Assembly (NCBI GenBank): GCA_025128135.1
Contig: JAHLYW010000039.1
Span: 1-57,931 of the forward strand
Length of the DNA stretch: 57,931 nucleotides
DNA from: Synechococcus sp. CS-1325
Lineage (GTDB): Bacteria; Cyanobacteriota; Cyanobacteriia; PCC-6307; Cyanobiaceae
Direction: 5' to 3'
Positions 8,252 to 16,818 of this stretch are shown here, in pieces; within the stretch, counting starts at the first letter, position 1; each line of letters starts with the position of its first letter. Position numbers and translations under genes: made by a program. The notes beneath the pieces were generated by a model. It was not told the origin of the DNA, ran no database searches, and saw only the letters and a list, made by a program, of their open reading frames with translations.

Positions 8252-9454
8252 TCAGCCCAGCCCCTCAATCCTCCGGTAGGCGACCCAGAACCGCTCCATC
8301 TGCTCGGTGGTGCCGAGGCTCACCCGCAGAGCGCCATCGATCAGCGGTTTGCCCGCCATCGAGCGCACCAGGATGCCCGCCGCCCGCAGCTCGCTCTCCA
8401 CATCGGCCGCTGCTCGACCGGGCCAGAGCAGCAGGTAATTGCCGCCGGCGGCGTGATGGCCTACCCCGGCGGACGCCAGCTGCGCCAGCAGCCAGGCCCG
8501 CGCCCGCAACACCTCGGCCACGTAGGCGTCGGTGTAGGCCTGATCGGCCAGGGCCGCATGGGCGGCGGTGACGGCGAAGCTGTTGACGTCGTAGGGACCG
8601 CCCACCCGGCTGACCCGGTCGATGAGCGCCGGCGCACCGACCGCGAAGCCGAAGCGCAGGCCGGCCAGACCGGCGGTTTTCGCCAGCGAACGCAGCACCA
8701 GCAGGTTCGGGCAGGAGGCGAAGGGATCGGCGTTCCCGGCCGCGGCCAGCAGCGGTGGCAGCACGCTGTCACCGGTGAAGGCCTCATAGAGCTCATCCAC
8801 CACCACCAGGGTGCCAGGGGCAGCGGCCGCCAGCTCCAGGATCCGCTGCGGCGCCAGGCGAGTGCCGGTGGGGTTGTTGGGGTTGCAGATCAACAGCAGG
8901 CGCGGGGCGGCGGTGTTCCCTGCCACTGGGGAGGCTGAGGTGGCAAGCGCCGCCTGGATCTCTTCGAACGGGAAGGCGAAATCGGGCAGCCGGTAGGGGA
9001 TCGCCTCGATCGCCATCCCCTGCATGCCGGCGCAGGGGGCGTAGTAGCCGAAGGTGGGGCTTGTGGTGAGCAACCGCTCACCGGGTGCGCCGTAGGCATG
9101 AAACACGGCGTGCAGCGCCGCATCGACGCCGTTGAACAGGCCGATGTGGGCGGGGGTGAGGGTTCCTGGGGCGGCGGACGCTTCGGGGACGGGCGCGGCG
9201 ACCACGAGCGAGCGCACCACCGCTTCACGCAGGCCGTCGTATTCGGGATAGATCGCGTAGTGCTCAGCCGGGAGGGCGCGGATCGCCGCCACCACCTTCG
9301 GGCTGGGCCCCACCGTGTTTTCGTTGAAATCAAGCCGCAGCAGGCCGCGGCGCCCCTCCAGCGGCGCGCTGTAGGCCGTGAGGCTCTCCACCTCCGGGCG
9401 GGCCGGGGGACCGGAGCGGAACACTGGATTTTCGCCGGGGGTCGGGCTGGTCAC
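8252..9454 (-). CDS. hisC: Histidinol-phosphate aminotransferase family protein
   Basis: A fold-type I PLP aminotransferase of 400 residues, as expected for HisC, which converts imidazole-acetol phosphate plus glutamate to histidinol phosphate. Visible family blocks are LRLDFNENTVGPSP near the N-terminus, LLICNPNNPTGTRL, VVVDELYEAF, and the PLP-lysine region LRSLAKTAGLAGLRFGFAVG. The C-terminal RVSLGTTEQMERF is also typical. The gene is not in a his operon, so a paralog acting on another amino acid cannot be excluded. It is divergent from speG across 270 bases that hold no other gene. Confidence 0.82.
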   Translation of the reverse strand: MTSPTPGENPVFRSGPPARPEVESLTAYSAPLEGRRGLLRLDFNENTVGPSPKVVAAIRALPAEHYAIYPEYDGLREAVVRSLVVAAPVPEASAAPGTLTPAHIGLFNGVDAALHAVFHAYGAPGERLLTTSPTFGYYAPCAGMQGMAIEAIPYRLPDFAFPFEEIQAALATSASPVAGNTAAPRLLLICNPNNPTGTRLAPQRILELAAAAPGTLVVVDELYEAFTGDSVLPPLLAAAGNADPFASCPNLLVLRSLAKTAGLAGLRFGFAVGAPALIDRVSRVGGPYDVNSFAVTAAHAALADQAYTDAYVAEVLRARAWLLAQLASAGVGHHAAGGNYLLLWPGRAAADVESELRAAGILVRSMAGKPLIDGALRVSLGTTEQMERFWVAYRRIEGLG

Positions 9455-9724
9455 AAGGCCAGGATCACGCCGCTTTGAAAGCCATCCTCCCCGGCCACCG
9501 GACGGATCGGCTCGCGCCAGGGGCGATCAGTCGACCTTCAAGCCGAATCAACGGCGGCAGGAAGTGAAAAACGATCCTGAATCGGCACTTGCCAACCCGG
9601 CGGGAAGCCTCGAAAAGGACGAACAAACCACCCCGCCTGGAGGCTGAATCAGCTTGGCGATCCGCAGACGGCCGATCACCTGTGCGATCGGTCTTAGCTT
9701 ACGGACACTGACGTCCGGCATCCC

Positions 9725-10249
9725 ATGGAGAAAGCCGAATTGGCTCTGAGGGCACTGGAGCGTGGTGATCTGAGATTCATTCACGATCAGGTGAACAACC
9801 GGAGCGTGATGGCCTATTGGTTCGAGGAACCCTATGAATCGTTCGATGAACTGGAAGATCTCTACAACCGACACATCCATGACAATGCCGAGCGGCGCTT
9901 TGTCGTGGAAACCAAAGACAAGCAACTGATCGGCCTGGTGGAGCTGATCGAAATCGACTACATCCACCGCCGGGCTGAATTTCAAATCGTCATTGCACCT
10001 CAGCATCAAGGCAAAGGCTTTGCTCGAGTCTGCATCAATAAAGCCCTGGATTATTCTTTTGCCATTCTGAATCTGCACAAAATCTATCTTTCAGTGGCCG
10101 TCGAGAACAAGAAGGCGTTGCACTTGTATCACCAGTGCGGCTTCACCGAAGAAGGCCATCTGGTGGACGAGTTTTTCATCGAAGGTCGCTATCGCGATGT
10201 CAAACGCATGTTCATTCTCCAGGAGAATTATCTCGCCAGTGCCTCATAG
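9725..10249 (+). CDS. speG: Spermidine N-acetyltransferase (SpeG-like GNAT)
   Basis: A 174-residue GNAT-fold acetyltransferase. The acetyl-CoA binding motif A is QIVIAPQHQGKGFA (Q-x-x-G-K/G-x-A). Other SpeG-like blocks are VMAYWFEEPYESFDEL, VELIEIDYIHRRAEF and LYHQCGFTEEGHLVDEFF, and the length is normal. It is predicted to acetylate spermidine or spermine and so limit polyamine stress. It reads towards argS and ends 59 bases before the argS stop. Its base composition is somewhat more AT-rich than its neighbours, which hints at transfer but does not prove it. Confidence 0.85.
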   Translation: MEKAELALRALERGDLRFIHDQVNNRSVMAYWFEEPYESFDELEDLYNRHIHDNAERRFVVETKDKQLIGLVELIEIDYIHRRAEFQIVIAPQHQGKGFARVCINKALDYSFAILNLHKIYLSVAVENKKALHLYHQCGFTEEGHLVDEFFIEGRYRDVKRMFILQENYLASAS

Positions 10250-10308
10250 CCCCGGCAGGCAATCACCCTCCCTGCCTTGATGCCCTCGTCCTCGCTCCCG
10301 CGAACCCA

Positions 10309-12147
10309 TCACATCCGCTCCAGGGTGGGAATGCCGAGCAGACCCAGCCCCAGCTTCAAGGTGGCTGCCGTGAAACGGCTGAGCGCCAGCCGGGAGGAAC
10401 GGGCCGGTTCATCGGCCTTCAGCACCGGCACCTGGTCGTAGAAGCGGTTGAACACCTGGCTGAGCTCGAACAGGTAGCTGCACAGCCGATTGGGCAACAA
10501 CTCCTCCTCCACCTCGGCGATCACGGCATCGAATTTCAGCAGTTCGCGCACCAGGGCCCACTCCTGCGGCTCGCTGAAGTGGAGCACCCCCGGCAGCGCC
10601 GGGCCTGATGCCCCGGCGGCAGGATCAAGCTGGGCACCCCCCTTGCGGACAATGCCGGCGATGCGCACCACCGCATAGAGCAGATAGGGGGCCGTGTTGC
10701 CATTCAGGGCCAGCATGCGATCGAAGCTGAACTGATAGTTGGTGCTCCGGTTGGTGCTGAGGTCGGCGTACTTCACTGCGGCGATGCCCACCGTGGTGGC
10801 CGCATGGCGAATGAAGGATTCAGCTTCGGTGCGCTCCTCCTCCGCCAGCCGGCGGCGCAGATCCGCCTCGGCCCTCTCCACCGCTTCATCGAGCAGGTCC
10901 TTGAGCCGTACGGTGTCGCCGGAGCGGGTCTTGAGCTTCTTGCCGTCGTCTCCCTGCACCAGGCCGAACGGGACGTGCTCCAGACGCCGCCCCACCGGCA
11001 CCCAGCCGGCGCGGCGGGCCACCTGGAACACGGCGGCGAAATGGCTGGCCTGGCCGGCGTCGGTCACATAGATGAGCCGCCCGGCGCCATCGCCTGCGGG
11101 CGGAGCGGCAAAGCGGTAACGCAGGGCCGCCAGGTCGGTGGTGGCGTAGTTGAAGCCGCCGTCGCTCTTCCGCACGATCAGCGGCAAAGGCTGGCCGTCC
11201 TTGCCCTTCACCCCTTCCAGGAAGACGCAACCGGCGCCGTCATCAGTGACCAGCAGCCCCAGCCCCTCCAGATCGGCCACCACCCCCTCCAGCAGGGGGT
11301 TGTAGAACGACTCACCCCGCTCGCTCAGGCGGATGTCGAGGCGATCGTAGATCTGCTGAAACTCACGGCGACTCTGCTCGCACAGCAGCTGCCAGGCCCG
11401 GCGGCTGATCGGATCGCCGCTCTGCAGCTTCACCACCTCCTCACGCGCGGTGGCCTGGAAAGCGGCATCGGCGTCGAAGCGGGCCTTGGCCTGGCGGTAG
11501 AAGGCCACCAGATCGCCCAGATCGATGGCATCGGCAGTGGTCAGCGCTTCGGGGGCCACCTGCTTGAGGTGGGTGATCAGCATGCCGAACTGGGTGCCCC
11601 AGTCACCCACGTGGTTGAGCCGCAGCACCGGATGGCCGCGGAACTCCAGCACCCGGGCCAGGGCGTCGCCGATGATCGTGGAGCGCAGGTGCCCCACATG
11701 CATCTCCTTGGCGATGTTGGGGCTGGAGAAATCCACCACCACCGGCGCCGGCGCCGAGTTGCCGCTTGGCCCGGGCACCGTCGGCACCCCCAGACGCGGA
11801 TCGGCGAGGCGCCTCGCCACCTCACCGGCCAGCCGCTCGGGTCGCAGGGTGAGGTTGATGAAGCCAGGCCCGGCGATCTGGGGCGGTTCGCAGAGCTCGC
11901 CAAAGGCTGGATCATCGGCCAGCTGCTCGACGATGGCCTTGGCAATGGTCCGGGGGGGCAGACCCAGGGGCCTGGCCAGGGCCAGGGCTCCGTTGGCCTG
12001 GAAATCACCGAATTCCGGCCTGGAGGCAGACGCCAGCTGGGGATCGAAGGGCCGTTCCGCCTCAGATGCCTGCTGGCCCGCCTCGGGGAAAGCCCTCTCC
12101 ATGGCTGCACGCAGCTGGCCCTGGAGGGCATCGAGAAAGGTCAGCAT
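10309..12147 (-). CDS. argS: Arginyl-tRNA synthetase
   Basis: Class I synthetase that charges tRNA-Arg. The start is the ATG at 12147 ([12 protein letters not shown]), giving 612 residues. An in-frame extension to 12261 reads low-complexity Pro/Arg and is not supported. The HIGH-equivalent is [17 protein letters not shown]. The KMSK region has the ArgRS-type relaxed form ([17 protein letters not shown]). The anticodon-binding DALR domain ends the protein ([19 protein letters not shown]). It is convergent with speG and divergent from the decayed gene at 12.4 kb. Confidence 0.93.
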   Translation of the reverse strand: MLTFLDALQGQLRAAMERAFPEAGQQASEAERPFDPQLASASRPEFGDFQANGALALARPLGLPPRTIAKAIVEQLADDPAFGELCEPPQIAGPGFINLTLRPERLAGEVARRLADPRLGVPTVPGPSGNSAPAPVVVDFSSPNIAKEMHVGHLRSTIIGDALARVLEFRGHPVLRLNHVGDWGTQFGMLITHLKQVAPEALTTADAIDLGDLVAFYRQAKARFDADAAFQATAREEVVKLQSGDPISRRAWQLLCEQSRREFQQIYDRLDIRLSERGESFYNPLLEGVVADLEGLGLLVTDDGAGCVFLEGVKGKDGQPLPLIVRKSDGGFNYATTDLAALRYRFAAPPAGDGAGRLIYVTDAGQASHFAAVFQVARRAGWVPVGRRLEHVPFGLVQGDDGKKLKTRSGDTVRLKDLLDEAVERAEADLRRRLAEEERTEAESFIRHAATTVGIAAVKYADLSTNRSTNYQFSFDRMLALNGNTAPYLLYAVVRIAGIVRKGGAQLDPAAGASGPALPGVLHFSEPQEWALVRELLKFDAVIAEVEEELLPNRLCSYLFELSQVFNRFYDQVPVLKADEPARSSRLALSRFTAATLKLGLGLLGIPTLERM

Positions 12148-12400
12148 GGAAGCGGTGAACCGCAGCTGCGGCAGGCACTGCCCCTGATCATCCCTCCCCA
12201 GCGCACACCATGACGGCCCCAAACGCGCCGTCCGTCGAGGTGGCTCTGTTCCAGGAGGCAACGGAAACCGCCTTCGCGGTGGCCGATCAGCTCCATCACC
12301 TCGACGGCCACTTCCCGAAGCCGCCGCGACGCCACGGAGTGGCCAATGCCGACGAAATCAGCCAACGCCTCCTGGGCAGCCTCAATCCGATCAGCGCGAT

Positions 12401-12907
12401 GTCGCTGGACGAGGCGATCGGGCCGGCCACGACCTCACCGTGATCGCCGGCGTGCACCGAGGCTTTCTGGAACTCATCGCGCACCCGGAGATCACTGGTC
12501 TGGAGCAGCTGCGCCAGCGGCGGGTGGGCATCGACATTGATATCGCCCTGCTGGGGGGCTACCAGGGTGTGGTGGTGGCCAGCGACTGGTGGCTGCATAC
12601 CCACGGCGATCAGGCCCGTGCCGTGATCAGGAGCCTGCTGGCGGCAATCCGCTGGGGACTGAATCCGGCCCACCGCGAGGCGCTGATCCCGATGCTGCAG
12701 CGCTGCGTGACAGGAGCCGAAGATCCGGAGCTGGCCAGCCGGATCGCCACGGGCCTGTTCGGCCCCGTCAGCCAGTAGCTCAGCGATGGAACCATGGCTG
12801 CCAGCGATCTCGCCGTGGTGCTGGGCCTGTACAACGAAGCCCATGGCACCCAGCTGAACCTGGAAGAGATGCAGGACTGGAACAGCACCGCCTACCTGCC
12901 CTCCTGA
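12401..12907 (+). pseudogene. Decayed ABC-transporter substrate-binding-like gene
   Basis: One reading frame codes GHDLTVIAGVHRGFLELIAH, VVVASDWWLHTHGDQARAV, then LASRIATGLFGPVSQ. It hits TAG at 12776 and continues without a break (LSDGTMAASDLAVVLGLYNE) to TGA at 12905. The continuity across the TAG shows a nonsense mutation. The N-terminal part is missing in this frame. A plus-strand frame at 12210-12443 ([14 protein letters not shown]...) may carry an earlier piece, shifted by an indel near 12420. The resemblance is to the NMT1/SsuA-type periplasmic binding fold, at modest confidence. No permease or ATPase gene is nearby. Confidence 0.55.
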
Positions 12908-13033
12908 AGGTGGGGAGGATCAATCCCAGCCAGCACAGCCAGCCACACCCGACCCCCAAAGGCCGCTCGAACCAGCCCGGCAGCCCAGAGCTGACGAACA
13001 ACGCTTGAATGGGCGGGCGCGGCGCGACCGTTG

Positions 13034-14050
13034 ATGCTGCAACCCTTCCCGCCCCCGCTGGCACGCACCCTGGTGGGCGGGCTGCGCCATCTGATCGCCG
13101 TGGAGGGGGGTGCCACCCCTGAGCAGGCGCGGTTGCTGCGCAGCCTGGCGGTGCACCTGCTCGGGCTCATCCCCGACGAACTCACAGCCATCGCGCCGCT
13201 GCCGCCGCCGGCCCTGGCCCTGCAGCTCACCGGCGAGGACAGCCGCCGCCGCTTCCTGCAGCTGGCGATCATGCTTGAGCTCTGCCGGCACCCCCGCAGC
13301 GAGGCTCAGCTGCAGCGGCTGGAGGCCTTCAGCAACGCGCTCGGCCTGCAGGGCGTGGAGCTGCGCCTTGTGCAGGACCTCTTCCATCGCACGGCGGCGG
13401 ACGCCACCGCCGACTTCGTGCGTTGCTACGCCGCCTTCCTGCCGGAGCTCTCCTCACGCCACGGCGCGGCTGCGGGCACGGATCTGGGCGATGCCTTCTT
13501 CGCGCAGGTGCAGGGGCTGCGCGATTGCCCCCACGGCAGTCTCGGCTGGGCCTTCGCGCAGTTCTATGCCCGCAACGGCCTGCCGCTGCCCAGCCGCGAC
13601 ACGCCCAACCCCGCCTACTACGTGACCCATGACATGAACCATGTGATCACCGGCTACGAGCCCACGGGGCCGGGCGAGATCGCCCTGGGCGCCTTCAAGC
13701 TGGCGCTGCGCAACGACGACGCCAACTGGATGGCCTCGCTCGCCAACTTCCTGATCCACGAGGTGGGCCTGTTCGTGCACGGCGACAACAACCAGTTCGA
13801 GCCCTACGGCGGCGACGGTGAGCCCTACAACGGCCTCAACGGCAAACGGGGCGCGCTTGATCTGCCGGGTGCGCCCGAGCTGCTGGCGGAAGCCTGGCGC
13901 CGCGGCGCCGCCTGCAGCGGCGATTTCAGCCGGCTCGACCACCTGGCCCTCGCCACTGAGCCCCTACTGGAGATCCGCCGCCGCTTCCACGTGCTGCCGC
14001 TGGAGCGGCCCATGCTCGATCAGCCGGAGTTCTGGCCTTCGGGTACCTGA
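13034..14050 (+). CDS. Coq4-motif protein with helical (TerB-like) N-domain, copy A
   Basis: A protein of 338 residues starting at ATG 13034 (a TTG precedes it). The C-terminal half carries a complete Coq4-type metal motif HDMNHVITGYEPTGPGE, that is H-D-x2-H-x11-E. The N-terminal half is all-helical and resembles TerB-like domains (AVHLLGLIPDELTA, then LQLAIMLELCRHP). Coq4 organises or catalyses steps of ubiquinone synthesis in other organisms, but cyanobacteria make plastoquinone, so the role here is open. It is convergent with the GRRM genes, ending 24 bases from the grrM stop. A second protein with the same motif lies on the far side of the cluster at 17745-18752. Confidence 0.7.
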   Translation: MLQPFPPPLARTLVGGLRHLIAVEGGATPEQARLLRSLAVHLLGLIPDELTAIAPLPPPALALQLTGEDSRRRFLQLAIMLELCRHPRSEAQLQRLEAFSNALGLQGVELRLVQDLFHRTAADATADFVRCYAAFLPELSSRHGAAAGTDLGDAFFAQVQGLRDCPHGSLGWAFAQFYARNGLPLPSRDTPNPAYYVTHDMNHVITGYEPTGPGEIALGAFKLALRNDDANWMASLANFLIHEVGLFVHGDNNQFEPYGGDGEPYNGLNGKRGALDLPGAPELLAEAWRRGAACSGDFSRLDHLALATEPLLEIRRRFHVLPLERPMLDQPEFWPSGT

Positions 14051-14074
14051 TTGTGCCGCGCCCGGAGGCTCGGC

Positions 14075-15256
14075 TCAGCCGGTGAGCTCCAGTTCCCGCT
14101 CCAGGCCCGCCATCACCACATCGGCGCTGAGCTTGATGCGGTAGCGGCAGGCCTGGGTCTCGCTGCAATCGAAGGTGCCGCGCTCCCAGTACTTGTTGCT
14201 GCCGGCGCCGCCGCCGCAGAGGCCGAAGTAGTCGCACTCGGCGCGGCAGCGCTCCACGCCGGAGCGGATCTCAGCGAGCACCCGCTGGAACTTGGCGCTC
14301 TCCACCACCGAGGCCAGGCTGTCGGTGCTCACATTGCCGAAGGCAAAGTCGCCGTAGGCGTCGGTGGCCACCGACAGCAGCTCGGGGTCGAAGGTGGAGA
14401 AGTTGCCACGCGCATCCACGTTCACGATCGCGAAGGGATGGTTCATGTCGGTGCGTGCCAGGCGCTGATCGCCGCAGGCCAGGCCGGCGATCTCCTCGAA
14501 CTCCCGCAGGCGCAGGGCACCGGGCTGGGCCCGCAGCCGCTCCCAGAAACGCTCCAGAAACGCCTGGTAGCGCGCCTCCGAGCGTGGCCTCGAGAGGGTG
14601 GAGCTGAGGTTCTCCCCTTCGGTTTCCTCCATGTTGAAGGCCAGGTTGTCGATGCCTTCGCCGACGAAGAAGTCGAACAGGGTGTCGGCGTGATCGAGGG
14701 CGTCGTCGGTGAGCACGGCGATCACCTGGAAGGGGATGCCACGGCGCTGCAGCCAGCCGATGCCCCGCAGGCTGGCGGCGTGGCTGGGCAGGCCGGTGCG
14801 GGTGCGGCGGTGGGCGTCGTGCAGGAAGGCGGGGCCATCGAGGCTCACGCCCACATGGATGTCGTTGCGCTCGAAGCAGTCGCACCAGGCGGCGTCGATC
14901 GTCATGGCGTTGGTCTGCAGCGACTGCTCGATCCGCAGCGGCGGCCCCTGCCGGCGCGCCAGCACCTGGCCGATCAGGGCCGTGGCCTCGTCGTAGAAGG
15001 CGATCGGCATGGTGAGCGGCTCACCGGCATGCCAGAGCAGGGTGAAATCACCGGTGGCGTAAGGGCTCTCCAGCACCCGCTCCAGGGTGCGCTCCAGCAG
15101 CTCCAGCGGCAGGCGGCTGCGGTCGTCGCGGCTGGGCAGATAGCAGTAGTCGCAGTCGAGGTTGCAGAACGGGGTGGGCTGCACCACCAGCAACCGCAGC
15201 GGGCCGAACGTTTCGGGGTTCAACGGCTCACCAGAAGTTGCGGAAGCCACCGCCAT
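14075..15256 (-). CDS. grrM: GRRM-system radical SAM/SPASM RiPP-modifying enzyme
   Basis: A radical SAM enzyme predicted to install crosslinks in the adjacent GrrA precursor. The [4Fe-4S]/SAM motif is CNLDCDYC (CxxxCxxC), preceded by LRLLVVQPTPF. A C-terminal SPASM domain shows CRAECDYFGLCGGG and later FDCSETQACRY for auxiliary clusters. The frame stays open to 15346, but that part is a frame-shadow of the GrrA repeats (Ala/Ser-rich) and is not credible. ATG 15256 gives a 29-base overlap with grrA. TTG 15223, five bases after the grrA stop and preceded by GGTGAG, is an equally good start and gives LNPETFGPLRLL. Either way the two genes are translationally linked. Confidence 0.88.
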   Translation of the reverse strand: MAVASATSGEPLNPETFGPLRLLVVQPTPFCNLDCDYCYLPSRDDRSRLPLELLERTLERVLESPYATGDFTLLWHAGEPLTMPIAFYDEATALIGQVLARRQGPPLRIEQSLQTNAMTIDAAWCDCFERNDIHVGVSLDGPAFLHDAHRRTRTGLPSHAASLRGIGWLQRRGIPFQVIAVLTDDALDHADTLFDFFVGEGIDNLAFNMEETEGENLSSTLSRPRSEARYQAFLERFWERLRAQPGALRLREFEEIAGLACGDQRLARTDMNHPFAIVNVDARGNFSTFDPELLSVATDAYGDFAFGNVSTDSLASVVESAKFQRVLAEIRSGVERCRAECDYFGLCGGGAGSNKYWERGTFDCSETQACRYRIKLSADVVMAGLERELELTG

Positions 15257-15632
15257 TGCGGAAGCCACCATTGCCGAAGCCGCCGTTGCGCCAGCCACCG
15301 CCGTTGCGGAAGCCCCCGTTCCAGAACCCGCCATTGCGGAAGCCACCGTTGTAGAAGCCGCCGTTGCGCCAGCCGACCCGCGGCCCGTTCACGAACACGT
15401 AGGCCAGCACATCGTCGGGAATGGCACTGGCTGCAGCTGATCCGGTTTCCCGCTCGCGAACAGCCCCGGCGATGCGGCGCAGGCGGCCCTCCACGCCGAG
15501 GCTGTCCTGATCGGGGCCGTCATGGCGAGAGCTGGCGGCGGCGGACGCCAGGGCCTCGGCGGCGGGAATCAGCGGCAGGATCGCCAGGAAAAGCAGAAAG
15601 CCGAACAGCCTGAGACGTGGTGAGGAAGCCAT
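15228..15632 (-). CDS. grrA: GrrA glycine-rich RiPP precursor
   Basis: A 134-residue precursor. The N-terminal signal peptide is LFGFLLFLAILPLIPAAEALA. A leader segment contains SLGVEGRLRRIAGAVRERETG. The C-terminal core of about 50 residues consists of repeats of aromatic-X-Asn-Gly-Gly, with nine aromatic-X-Asn triplets (WRN, FYN, FRN, FWN, FRN, WRN, FGN, FRN, FRN) and a final FW. In the GrrA/OscA1 family, aromatic-X-Asn triplets are the sites where the radical SAM enzyme forms cyclophane crosslinks. The protein should be exported. It is first in the grrA-grrM order, and grrP lies 107 bases upstream on the same strand. Confidence 0.88.
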   Translation of the reverse strand: MASSPRLRLFGFLLFLAILPLIPAAEALASAAASSRHDGPDQDSLGVEGRLRRIAGAVRERETGSAAASAIPDDVLAYVFVNGPRVGWRNGGFYNGGFRNGGFWNGGFRNGGGWRNGGFGNGGFRNGGGFRNFW

Positions 15633-15739
15633 CGGAGGTGAAACCTGGAGAACGAAAAAGCGGAAGGCGGAAAGCGGTGGTCCGGGGAAGCCTGGAAGTG
15701 AACGGTGGGTCGTGAGCAGTGGGTCGTGAGCAGGAAGCT

Positions 15740-16687
15740 TCAGGGAGAGGCTGGCGTGGCAGACGCCGCGGCGGGGCCCTGGGGCCGGATCGCCTCGTGA
15801 TTCAGCAGCACCGATTCGAAGTAAGTGCGAATCCGCTCGGACGGCACCCCCAGCACCCCTTTGGGCCCCACCCAGCGGTCCACGCTGGCCACCGCTGCGG
15901 GATCGCCGTCCACATAGCCCTGCAGCAACCGGGCAATCGCCAGGTTGGTGAGGTCGCGGAAGGCTGAATCGTTCTCAGGAACGATGCAACCCACCGCATA
16001 GCGCTCATAGGGCTGCTCCGGCATCACCACCAGACCGGTGGCACCGAGGCTGTTGGCCTGGCCGGTGAGCAGGTTGGTGTCGCCCATCACGCCATCCAGC
16101 CGGCCGGCCTGCAGCGCGACCACCGCCTCAGCCAGGTTGGCGAAAGGAACCAGGCGGGCCTGGGGCTGAATGCCCTTCAGCACCGCCTCGCCAAGGGAGC
16201 CCGGCACCGCGCCGATGCGGCGGCCCAGCAGGGAGGCGGGGGAGCCGTCGATCTTGCCCGCCGGAGCCAGCACCCGGATGCCGGAGAGCCCGATCGGCAG
16301 GGTGTAATCCACCTGGGCATCGCGGGCCCAGGAGAAGGGCACGCCGCAGGCGAGGGCCAATTCTCCCTTGCCCACCCGTCGCACCAGTTCGGCGGGCTCG
16401 CTCACCGCTTCGAAGCGCACGGTGATCGGCCGGCCCAGAGCAGCGGCCAGCTCAGCCTGGACGCGGCGCACCACCTCCACCCCGTAGCCGGCCGGCTGGC
16501 CGCTGCTGTCACGGAAGCTCAGGGGGGGCAGGAGGGGTTCGCTGCCCACCACCAGCTCGCCCGTGCTGGCAACGCGTTGCAGCACCGAACCGGCCCGGGC
16601 CTCGGCGGCCGGCAACACGGCCGCGAGCAGGGCAAGGGTCACTGAGCTGATCCGCAGGCTCCGGCTCAAGAAGCGGCAGAACGGCAT
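15740..16687 (-). CDS. grrP: GRRM-system extracellular substrate-binding-like protein
   Basis: A periplasmic binding protein of the SBP_bac_3 fold, orphan of any permease. The chosen start is ATG 16687, which gives a clear signal peptide (ISSVTLALLAAVLPAAEARA). The frame upstream to 16810 lacks one. Domain blocks are LVVGSEPLLPPLSFRDSSGQ, GYGVEVVRRVQAELA, VDYTLPIGLSGIRVL and RLDGVMGDTNLL. Cyanobacterial GRRM loci typically include such a binding protein. It could bind the mature GrrA product or a small ligand, which is inference. A polar Pro/Ala tail ends the protein. Confidence 0.82.
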   Translation of the reverse strand: MPFCRFLSRSLRISSVTLALLAAVLPAAEARAGSVLQRVASTGELVVGSEPLLPPLSFRDSSGQPAGYGVEVVRRVQAELAAALGRPITVRFEAVSEPAELVRRVGKGELALACGVPFSWARDAQVDYTLPIGLSGIRVLAPAGKIDGSPASLLGRRIGAVPGSLGEAVLKGIQPQARLVPFANLAEAVVALQAGRLDGVMGDTNLLTGQANSLGATGLVVMPEQPYERYAVGCIVPENDSAFRDLTNLAIARLLQGYVDGDPAAVASVDRWVGPKGVLGVPSERIRTYFESVLLNHEAIRPQGPAAASATPASP

Positions 16688-16818
16688 GGCAAGCAGCGTC
16701 GAAAACCCTCCGACACTCTGCTGCCAAGGGGCGCGCAACGCCACAGTCCCACAAGCAAAGGCACAAAGCCACCGATCCCTCCCATCGAGGGCGCCCGGAA
16801 CCAGCACCACGGCCGCGT

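Noticed and set aside
10804..12213. Long plus-strand frame opposite argS
   Set aside because: Low-complexity antisense shadow. argS motifs account for the region.
15257..15346. N-terminal extension of grrM (Ala/Ser-rich)
   Set aside because: It is the grrA repeat DNA read in another frame, so its regularity comes from the precursor and not from a real domain.
14051..15613. 520-codon plus-strand frame opposite grrM and grrA
   Set aside because: The product is repetitive and lacks domains. The minus strand holds a radical SAM/SPASM enzyme and a signal-peptide RiPP precursor.
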